This document shows, piece by piece, positions 1-6,486 of a DNA stretch of 24,122 nucleotides (position 1 is its first letter; the number at the start of each line of letters is the position of its first letter). The stretch comes from Candidatus Poseidoniaceae archaeon. Lineage in GTDB: Archaea > Thermoplasmatota > Poseidoniia > Poseidoniales > Poseidoniaceae. The notes below the pieces were generated by a model. That model saw nothing but the letters and a program-made list of their open reading frames with translations, searched no databases and was not told the origin of the DNA. Location of the stretch: positions 1 to 24,122 of the forward strand of contig DUIP01000044.1 of assembly GCA_013330285.1 (NCBI GenBank), written 5' to 3'. Position numbers and translations under genes: made by a program.

Positions 1-1480
1 ATCGATGCTCCCGGAACCTGGCGTGGGATTATAGGTCCCAATTGGACAAGGAACGCCTTGATATTGGCCCGGCAGATCAACATAGGTCCCCCTCAAGGCC
101 CATTGACATGCACCAGAACTGTTTCCACCAGTTGTAGGATTGAAGGTTTGAGGCGGGCAAGGCGTTTCTGAATGTTGAGCAGGCGCTGAGACAAAATGCC
201 CAATCGAGGCGTTCAAGCATGCTGCTGCATCAGTCGAACCAGCATCGGGGTTGAATGTACCAGCTTGGCAAGGAATTTGTTGCTCTTGGCCTGTCATGTT
301 GACGAAGTGACCTGGTTCTGCACTGATGCAATCACTGGCGTTGCGTGAGCCAGTGTTCGGATTGTAGGTCCCTTCTGCACATGCTGATTGATTCACTTGA
401 GAACCATCTGATACGTAATGACCGCTGCTGGCCGGTAAACATCGCCATTGGCCAGGCTGACTCTGGAATGATCCTGGCTCACATGGTTGCTGAACTGATT
501 GTGCAGTGGCATTGACAAAATGGCCCGGGTCAGCATCATTGCACGACGACTGCCCGGTTTGATTTTGGAAGGTGCCTCGGTCACAAGGTGTTTGATTCCA
601 TTGTCCTGGAGCAGGGACGTGATGGCCAATGTCTGGCGAAATGCAAGCCTCTGGGTCGGTCGAATTGTTCAATGGATTGAATGAGCCAGGGTCGCATGGC
701 GTTTGTGAGCCCTGTCCGGTTTGGTTGACGAAATGCCCGCGTGTTGCAGGGAGGCACCATGACGAGCTGTTTGCTCCTCGTTGTGGATTATAGGTCCCTA
801 TCGCGCATGGAATCTCAGTCGATTGACCCGTTGCTTCGACATAATGGCCCAAGGATGCGTTTCTGCATTCGGCTTGCCCAGTTTGATTTTGAAGCGTACC
901 AATGTCACATGGCGTTTGGTTATGCTGTCCAGTTTGATTGACATAATGGCCAACGTCTGCAGGGCCACAATCGCTTGCAAGTATTGAGCCGTTGTTTGGA
1001 TTATAGAAACCCTCGAGGCAAGCGGTTTGGTTCACTTGGCCAGTTTGGTTGGCGAAGTGACCCCATTCAGCAGGAAGACACTCGCTTTGCTGAGTTTGAT
1101 TTTGCCATGTTCCAATCACACAAGGGATGTGGTTTGTCTGTCCAGTTTGGTTGACATAATGACCAAGACCTGCGGGTAAGCATTCAACTGAACGGATGCC
1201 TGGCTGATAAGTACCCACATCGCATGGTATTTGTTCACCTTGGCCGATGGAACCGACGTAATGGCCTGGGTCAGAATCAATGCAGGCATACATACTCTCC
1301 GCGCTGATCACTGGATTGTAGCGCCCAACAGGACATGGGCGCTCCATAGCCTGGCCAATACGATCGACGTAGTAGCCAACGCTCGCATCGGTGGGATAGA
1401 CTGCTGCGTCATTTGGCACGTATTTTCCTAACGGCGCTTTTGTGCATGTATACCGGCCATATGTAGTCAAAGGACACTCC
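1..1480 (-). repeat. At least 13 GCC2/GCC3-like Cys repeats rich in N-glycosylation sequons
   Basis: Tandem units of about 105 bp encode variants of PC..GTYNP..GS...C..A.PGHYVNQTGQ. I count 13 GHYV/GHFV/GYYV-type cores down to position 1, and the array continues out of the window. Two cysteines per unit and the GTY and GHYV cores resemble the GCC2/GCC3 (ephrin-receptor-like) repeat family. N-Q-T or a similar N-x-S/T sequon occurs in nearly every unit, often twice. Units differ from one another at the nucleotide level, so the array is not a recent perfect duplication. Confidence 0.75.
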
Positions 1481-4400
1481 ACAGTGCGAGTGATATCATC
1501 AGGGTATGCATCCAAAGGATCGGCGACACCATCCCCATCACGATCGCCATTTTCGATGGCAATCGACTTTGGTACAACGAGCGGAATTGTATAGGTGAAA
1601 TTGAGTTGGTTCGAAGTGTCGTTGTTTCCAATTTGGCCGCCATCACCTCTTCCAGTGCAAGCAACAGATTGGTTGTCATAGAGCACACACGTTCGATCAT
1701 TACCTGCAATGATGTCGACCACCTTGCGGTTGGCGTCAAGTGATGGCGGGACCATCACTGCGTATACGTGTGAATTGGAGGCTGCATCACCAATGCCCAA
1801 GGCTCCATTGTTGTTTGAGCCCCAACACATTGCAGAACCGTTGCTCAATAATGCGCAAGAATGCTCATAGCCAGCCGAAATGGAAACGGCATTTGAGATT
1901 CCGCCAGAATGCGTAATGGTGAGTGGAACCGTCGAGCTCCAAATGTTACCATGGCCCAGTTGGCCCAAACTACCCTTGCCCCAGCACGAAACCTGTCCGT
2001 TGTCCAAGAGGGCACACGTGTGCCACCGTCCGGCTGAAATCTCAACTGCGAAACGCCCAGAATCAAAGGGGGCAATTAGGGTCGGGCTGCTCCTGATTGT
2101 GTCGAAGGCGTCTCCTGTTCCAAGTTGACCTCCCTGGTTTCGACCCCAACATGAAACTGAACCATTGTCCAAAAGTGCGCATGAATGATCAACGCCTGTT
2201 GTGACCGAAACAGCAGTCCTACCAGCCCCAAAACTTCCAGTAAGGGAAGGCTTTGGATTGCCAGAATCAATTGTAGAATTACCAAGCTCGCCAAATAGAT
2301 TCGTGCCCCAACACGCCACTGAACCATTATCCAGCACTGCGCATGAATGCGATCCACCTAAGGAGAGGTCCACAGCAGTGCGCCCTGCACCAAAATCACC
2401 AGTCAATGTTGGTGATGGCACAACGGCTGAAAATTCATTTCCAAGGTTGCTTCCATGCCCCCAACATGAAACTGAACCGTTGTCCAAGAGGGCACAACTG
2501 CCCTGAGTTCCACTGCTGATCTGTACTGCGGTCCGACCGGCTCCAAATGAGGACACAAGGACTGGGGCTGAAGATCCGCTGGTTTGGCCATCGCCAAGCC
2601 TTGCACTTCCCCAACAAGCAACTGAGCCGTTGCCAAGCAAGGCACATGAGTGATCCCTACCGACCGCAAGTGATGAAACTGAGGGGCCAAGCGTCTTTGT
2701 CAGCCCAGGGTTTGCTTGGTTGGAGGTCTCACCGTTGCCAAGACGGCCATCTGCACCTGCACCCCAACACGAAATTTGTCCTGAATCGAGGACGGCACAT
2801 GCGTGGTATGAACCAACAGAAAGTGAAGTCACAATGCGACCTTCACCGAATGAAGAAGTCAATGTCGGCGTGTACTTTCGAGAAGAAGCCCCATTACCGA
2901 GCCGGCCTGAACCTCCATCACCCCAACATGCCACTTCACCGCTGTCAAGCATTGCACATATGTGATGATCACCAGAAGAGACGGCCAGAGCCAATTTCCC
3001 TGCGCCGAAGCCACTTGTACGACCTGGAGAAGGACGGTTTGTCGAACTCCCATCGCCATTTTGGCCGAAGGTCCCTTCACCCCAGCACGATACATCGCCA
3101 ATATTGAGCATCGCACAGGAATGGTGACTTCCAACGGCAACTGAAATTGGCGTGGTGTTGGTGGGGAAGGCATTGACTTGAACTGGGGTGTTACGTTGAG
3201 TGCTGGTGCCGTCTCCTAATTTGCCGTAGTCATTACGACCCCAGCACATGACCGATGAATCATCGAGCAATGCGCAGGCGTGATCCGAATAAAGGGAGAC
3301 TGAAACCGCCTTTCGCCCACCTCCGAACGAGGCGGTTGGTGTTGGATCAGTTGATGAGTCCGTCGCCCCATTACCGAGTTGACCGTTGCTGCCTTTGCCC
3401 CAGCAGGAAACATTGCCATCATTCAACACGGCACACGACACCGAATCTCCAACTGAGATTTGAGTTGCAGTCCGGTTTTGACCGAAATCACCGACCAGAG
3501 TTGGCGATGTCAAATCGACTTTAGTGTCGTTTGAGAGGTATTGCTCACCCCAACATGAAACCGAGCCATTGTCCAGCAAAGCACAGGTATGAGTGTAGCC
3601 AGCATGAATTGATTGTGCAGTTCGACCAGCGCCCAAGGAAAGGGTGGAAACTGGAGTGGTATGACTGAAAGTATCCCCTGTACCGAGTTGACCGTGTGAG
3701 TTGTCACCCCAACATGTGACCGAATCATCATCCAGTATGGCACAGGTGTGTTTGTTGCCAGCAGAAAGGCCACTTGCTGTGAAATCATAATTGACTGGGA
3801 ATTCAAAGATGTTGTAGACTCCATTGCCGTTAAAGTCCCGTTCGGCAACTGCGACGGTCCTCATTTGTGGCAATGAGGTGATCACAGCGGGTTCAGGCGC
3901 CTCGAGCGAACCAGAATAACCTAAATCGCCCCAACACGAAGCGGATAGGTTTTGCAGGATCACACATGAGTATGTATGGCCTGCAGTAATTGAAACAGCA
4001 CTTTGGCCACCACCGAAACCAGACGTATCCATTGGGACAAGTTGTTCATTCATGGCCCCGATGAAGCCACCTCTGCCGCTGGCAGTCACACCCCAACATG
4101 AAGCATTTCCATCATCCAACACAACGCATGTGTGCTGATGAGATGATGAAATAGAAACTGCGGTCCTACCTCCAAATGAAGCAGTTAATTCTGGCGTGTA
4201 ACTTGTACTCGTTGATCCATTGCCTAATCGACCAGAATCTCCATTGCCCCAACAGGCCACTGAACCTTGACTCAGCAAGGCGCAGGTGTGCTCTTCTCCG
4301 GCCGCAAGTGCCACTGCACTCAATCCATATGGAAGGGTCCCTATTGGCGTTGGAGAAGTTTTCATCGAGGGGTCCCCATTGCCAAGTTGCCCTTTGGAGC

Positions 4401-5127
4401 CTTGTCCCCAGCAGACCGTGGTCCCATTGTTGGTGATGGCGCAGGTGTGGTGTTTGCCCGCTGAAATGGATTTTGCCGTGCTGTTGAAACCCAATGCATC
4501 AGTTTGCTGGGGTGTGGCTGCATCAATAGTAGCACCATTGCCGAGTTGACCATTCGACCCTTCACCCCAGCACATCACCTTTCCATCGTCCAAGATCGCA
4601 CAAGTGTGGTCGTCGCCTGAAGAAATGGTGATTGCCTTTTTCCCAGAAGGGAACGAAACGATGGTGTTTGGAATGGGGTTGCTTGTTAAGGTGCCATCGC
4701 CCAATTGGCCATTTGTACCCTCTCCCCAACAGGTGACTGAACCGTTGTCAAGCAAAGCGCAGGTATGAGTTGATCCAGCAGAAAGGGCGGTCGCTGTACG
4801 ACCGGGTCCAAAATCCTCGACATAGACGGGAACGTTTTGATCGATTGAGGCGTTATTACCAAGTTGCCCCATCGAGCCTGCACCCCAGCACATGACTGAT
4901 CGATTATCGATGATCGCACACATGTGTTGGCCTCCAATCGCAATCGTGGCTTGGGTGAAAATGGAGCCTTCTTGATATCCTGAGGAATTGGCAAGGGTTG
5001 GCGTAACGAGTACAGGCTGTTCATAACCACCCTCTTCGAGAGGTATTGTGAGCGATTCAATCCCTGAGGAAAGGGAAAACGCAAGCATCAGAAACACGAG
5101 GAGGTATGGCTTTTTTTCGGAAACCAT
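1..5127 (-). CDS. Giant secreted RCC1-propeller / GCC2-GCC3-like repeat surface protein (C-terminus beyond window)
   Basis: One uninterrupted minus-strand frame runs from ATG at 5127 past position 1 (over 1,700 codons; C-terminus not seen). The start is constrained: an in-frame TGA lies two codons upstream, and a GGTGA motif precedes the ATG. Residues 1-21 look like a signal peptide (MVSEKK, then a hydrophobic stretch ending SLSSG). Next come 21 repeats of about 50-54 residues with the RCC1 signature, typified by CALLDNGSVSCWG followed by GQLGNG. Seven precede an EF-hand-like linker (DFNGNGVYNIFEF) and fourteen follow it. An acidic segment (DRDGDGVADPLDAYPDD) then leads to at least 13 units of about 35 residues of the form PC..GTYNP...C..A..GHYVNQTGQ, resembling GCC2/GCC3 ephrin-receptor-like repeats. 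RCC1 repeats normally form seven-bladed propellers that bind proteins. Inference: an extracellular, heavily glycosylated adhesion or ligand-binding protein. Its partner is unknown. Confidence 0.9.
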   Translation of the reverse strand, partial: MVSEKKPYLLVFLMLAFSLSSGIESLTIPLEEGGYEQPVLVTPTLANSSGYQEGSIFTQATIAIGGQHMCAIIDNRSVMCWGAGSMGQLGNNASIDQNVPVYVEDFGPGRTATALSAGSTHTCALLDNGSVTCWGEGTNGQLGDGTLTSNPIPNTIVSFPSGKKAITISSGDDHTCAILDDGKVMCWGEGSNGQLGNGATIDAATPQQTDALGFNSTAKSISAGKHHTCAITNNGTTVCWGQGSKGQLGNGDPSMKTSPTPIGTLPYGLSAVALAAGEEHTCALLSQGSVACWGNGDSGRLGNGSTSTSYTPELTASFGGRTAVSISSSHQHTCVVLDDGNASCWGVTASGRGGFIGAMNEQLVPMDTSGFGGGQSAVSITAGHTYSCVILQNLSASCWGDLGYSGSLEAPEPAVITSLPQMRTVAVAERDFNGNGVYNIFEFPVNYDFTASGLSAGNKHTCAILDDDSVTCWGDNSHGQLGTGDTFSHTTPVSTLSLGAGRTAQSIHAGYTHTCALLDNGSVSCWGEQYLSNDTKVDLTSPTLVGDFGQNRTATQISVGDSVSCAVLNDGNVSCWGKGSNGQLGNGATDSSTDPTPTASFGGGRKAVSVSLYSDHACALLDDSSVMCWGRNDYGKLGDGTSTQRNTPVQVNAFPTNTTPISVAVGSHHSCAMLNIGDVSCWGEGTFGQNGDGSSTNRPSPGRTSGFGAGKLALAVSSGDHHICAMLDSGEVACWGDGGSGRLGNGASSRKYTPTLTSSFGEGRIVTSLSVGSYHACAVLDSGQISCWGAGADGRLGNGETSNQANPGLTKTLGPSVSSLAVGRDHSCALLGNGSVACWGSARLGDGQTSGSSAPVLVSSFGAGRTAVQISSGTQGSCALLDNGSVSCWGHGSNLGNEFSAVVPSPTLTGDFGAGRTAVDLSLGGSHSCAVLDNGSVACWGTNLFGELGNSTIDSGNPKPSLTGSFGAGRTAVSVTTGVDHSCALLDNGSVSCWGRNQGGQLGTGDAFDTIRSSPTLIAPFDSGRFAVEISAGRWHTCALLDNGQVSCWGKGSLGQLGHGNIWSSTVPLTITHSGGISNAVSISAGYEHSCALLSNGSAMCWGSNNNGALGIGDAASNSHVYAVMVPPSLDANRKVVDIIAGNDRTCVLYDNQSVACTGRGDGGQIGNNDTSNQLNFTYTIPLVVPKSIAIENGDRDGDGVADPLDAYPDDITRTVECPLTTYGRYTCTKAPLGKYVPNDAAVYPTDASVGYYVDRIGQAMERPCPVGRYNPVISAESMYACIDSDPGHYVGSIGQGEQIPCDVGTYQPGIRSVECLPAGLGHYVNQTGQTNHIPCVIGTWQNQTQQSECLPAEWGHFANQTGQVNQTACLEGFYNPNNGSILASDCGPADVGHYVNQTGQHNQTPCDIGTLQNQTGQAECRNASLGHYVEATGQSTEIPCAIGTYNPQRGANSSSWCLPATRGHFVNQTGQGSQTPCDPGSFNPLNNSTDPEACISPDIGHHVPAPGQWNQTPCDRGTFQNQTGQSSCNDADPGHFVNATAQSVQQPCEPGSFQSQPGQWRCLPASSGHYVSDGSQVNQSACAEGTYNPNTGSRNASDCISAEPGHFVNMTGQEQQIPCQAGTFNPDAGSTDAAACLNASIGHFVSAPAQHSETPCPPQTFNPTTGGNSSGACQWALRGTYVDLPGQYQGVPCPIGTYNPTPGSGSID
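1495..1545 (-). other. Acidic Ca-binding-like linker (thrombospondin type-3-like)
   Basis: This stretch encodes DRDGDGVADPLDAYPDD, the D-x-D-x-D-G-x-x-D pattern of thrombospondin type-3 and similar calcium loops common in archaeal surface proteins. It separates the last RCC1 repeat from the short cysteine repeats. The calcium role is inferred from the motif alone. Confidence 0.65.
1600..3770 (-). repeat. RCC1 repeats 8-21 (two further predicted propellers)
   Basis: Fourteen repeats with CWG positions near 3707, 3549, 3399, 3239, 3078, 2921, 2762, 2610, 2458, 2308, 2143, 1980 and 1818, plus a final degenerate copy near 1655 that reads CVLYDNQSVACTG, with T in place of W. The period is 150-165 bp. 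Fourteen repeats would build exactly two seven-bladed propellers. Most copies keep a cysteine pair ten residues apart (C-x10-C), in the position of an intra-blade disulfide. Confidence 0.82.
3780..3860 (-). other. EF-hand-like linker between RCC1 propeller blocks
   Basis: The spacing between consecutive CWG motifs jumps here from about 158 to about 223 bp. The inserted residues include ERDFNGNGVYNIFEF, which has the D-x-N-x-N-G layout of a calcium-binding EF-hand or dockerin-like loop. It marks a domain boundary between repeats 7 and 8. Calcium binding is inferred. Confidence 0.55.
3915..4965 (-). repeat. RCC1 repeats 1-7 (first predicted propeller)
   Basis: Seven tandem repeats with CWG codons centred near 4882, 4723, 4566, 4408, 4247, 4091 and 3930, at a period of 156-161 bp. 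Each encodes the pattern HxCAxxDxGxxxCWG, then usually GQLGNG. Repeats 6 and 7 are the most diverged (CVVLDDGNASCWG, CVILQNLSASCWG). Seven is the number of blades in a canonical RCC1 propeller. Confidence 0.85.
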
Positions 5128-5190
5128 ACATGTTCACCATTCTAAGGCTGCGGCTGGTGATTACACATTCATAACTCAGTCGCTTTTCGA
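5128..5190. other. Short spacer upstream of the giant surface gene
   Basis: These 63 bp between the stop of the coiled-coil gene and the ATG of the giant gene contain a GGTGA ribosome-binding-like motif (minus strand, about 6 nt before ATG). No convincing TATA box was seen. The giant gene may be co-transcribed with the upstream gene. Confidence 0.4.
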
Positions 5191-6432
5191 TTAATTTCCA
5201 CTCAATTCATCCAAATCTGGAGCGCTTGGAAGGTCTGAGCCATCAGCACCATCGAATGTTGAATCTGCACCTTCACGCTCAAGGCGTTCGTTGAGTTCAT
5301 CGATGAGCCCCTCTGTTTCAGTGGTGGTCATCGAAGCTTCTTCAGGAGCAAGGTCAGCCATTGCTTCAGGGTCTTCTCCCCGCTCGAGGGCTGCTAGACG
5401 GTCTTCAAGTTCTTTCTTTGCTCGTCGTCGTTCAGCCATGCTGGGGACTTCGAAGGTGGCAACCAACATGATTGGATCGCCATGGGTAAGAGCAGCTTTG
5501 TACTCCATAACATCGCCGACTGAATTGACGATCAGTTGGAATTTGGTAGGGTCCTTCGAGCGTCGCTTCTTATGTTTCTTGTAATGATGGACATAGACCT
5601 GGTATTGACCTGCTGGAGCCGTTCCTTCTGGCCAGTAGACGTTCTCGACAGGCTTCTTGCTCTCTGGACGTACGTTGGCATCGACGTCAAGTTCGCCACC
5701 ACATTTCGAAATTTTATTTCCGCCGTGAATACGTTCACCGGATGGACAGACAATATGCAAATCCAAATCGTTGAAATTGTTCCACATCAAGGAGACTTGC
5801 ACGTCTGAGGAACGAGCACCCTCACGTTCAAGCCGCTCTTTGAGTTCCTTCATTGCAGCCTTTGCTGCTTGCTTTGATTGGATTGCTTCCGCTTCACGTG
5901 CAGCCTCGATTTCAGCAAGTCTTGCTGCTTCTGCTGCTGCAAGTTCGTCCTGACGTTGAGCTTCAAGTTCAGCCAATTGTGCATTTCTGGCTTCAGCAAG
6001 GCGCGCTTCCTCTCGCTCCCTGCGCCTGCGTTCTGCATCCTCCTCGGCTTGCTGTGCTTGTGCTTCTGCTTCGGCTTGAGCCTCAGCAATTGCTGCGAGG
6101 CGGAGACGTTCTGCTTCACGAGCTTGTTCTGCAGTATCACGAGCAGCACGCTCAGCAGCCTGCTTCTTGACATTCTGTTCTGCCTCGAGTTGAGCAAGTC
6201 GACCACGGGCCAATTCACGAGCACGTCGGCGTTCTTCGACAATGGCCAACTTGGCATTGAGTTGTTGTTTTGCATTACCGAATCCCGGCTGTCCGCTGTT
6301 GTAACGCAAGCCTTCGGGACTCATGCCTTGACGCATGTTCAATTTCGTGTCATTGCGAGCGACAATGTACCACAATCCAATCGTAAATCCGCCGCCAAAC
6401 ACGGCCAGCATACCAATCGATTGAGGGTCCAT
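5191..6432 (-). CDS. Membrane-anchored coiled-coil protein with YfaP/DUF2135-like domain
   Basis: 413 residues. Residues 7-25 form one hydrophobic helix (IGMLAVFGGGFTIGLWYIV). Residues 56-205 are almost pure Ala/Glu/Arg/Gln, a long predicted coiled coil. Residues 210-333 form a beta-type domain with SLMWNNFNDLDLHIVCPSGE, then GGELDVDAN and PAGQYQVYVHHY. This matches the W..DLDLHV..P.G / GG.LD.D / PG.Y.V pattern of YfaP (DUF2135) proteins. The tail (340-413) is acidic and repeats a short motif, ELxERLEREGAxS, already present at 196-208. It lies 63 bp upstream of the giant secreted protein on the same strand, so an association at the cell envelope is plausible but unproven. Topology, with the coiled coil inside or outside, cannot be decided here. 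The molecular function is unknown. Confidence 0.85.
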   Translation of the reverse strand: MDPQSIGMLAVFGGGFTIGLWYIVARNDTKLNMRQGMSPEGLRYNSGQPGFGNAKQQLNAKLAIVEERRRARELARGRLAQLEAEQNVKKQAAERAARDTAEQAREAERLRLAAIAEAQAEAEAQAQQAEEDAERRRREREEARLAEARNAQLAELEAQRQDELAAAEAARLAEIEAAREAEAIQSKQAAKAAMKELKERLEREGARSSDVQVSLMWNNFNDLDLHIVCPSGERIHGGNKISKCGGELDVDANVRPESKKPVENVYWPEGTAPAGQYQVYVHHYKKHKKRRSKDPTKFQLIVNSVGDVMEYKAALTHGDPIMLVATFEVPSMAERRRAKKELEDRLAALERGEDPEAMADLAPEEASMTTTETEGLIDELNERLEREGADSTFDGADGSDLPSAPDLDELSGN

Positions 6433-6443
6433 TGGAGGACCCT
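6424..6443 (-). promoter_or_regulatory. Hairpin spanning the start codon of the coiled-coil gene
   Basis: Perfect 7-bp inverted repeat AGGGTCC / GGACCCT with a 6-nt loop. The ATG at 6432 lies at the loop/arm junction. In an mRNA starting at or near the ATG, this structure would sit at the very 5' end. It could tune translation, or arise by chance from the MDP codons. Confidence 0.35.
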
Positions 6444-6455
6444 AAGCAGAACTCG

Positions 6456-6464
6456 TCTATTGTA
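6456..6464 (-). promoter_or_regulatory. TATA-like box placed for a leaderless transcript of the coiled-coil gene
   Basis: TACAATAGA on the minus strand is centred about 28 nt upstream of the ATG at 6432. Archaeal TATA boxes lie about 26 nt before the transcription start, so transcription would start essentially at the start codon. No Shine-Dalgarno sequence precedes this ATG, which agrees with a leaderless mRNA. Confidence 0.4.
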
Positions 6465-6486
6465 GCATCGGTTGAATGGGAACCAC

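Noticed and set aside
1..1480. CRISPR-like regular spacing of similar short sequences
   Set aside because: The repeats are degenerate, in frame, about 105 bp apart, and encode a protein motif. There are no exact direct repeats with unique spacers.
1467..2690. Several short minus-strand open frames with Met starts inside the giant gene
   Set aside because: They are in other frames. The true frame (codon starts at multiples of 3) is continuous and encodes RCC1 and Cys repeats throughout, so there is no fragmentation or frameshift.
2547..3107. Plus-strand open frame of 186 codons opposite the RCC1 repeats
   Set aside because: It is antisense to the periodic RCC1 coding frame, has no recognisable domain, and owes its openness to the repeat structure.
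5850..6465. Overlapping open frames on both strands within the coiled-coil gene
   Set aside because: Repetitive Ala/Glu/Arg codons leave few stops in any frame; only the 413-residue frame has a TM anchor and a recognisable domain.
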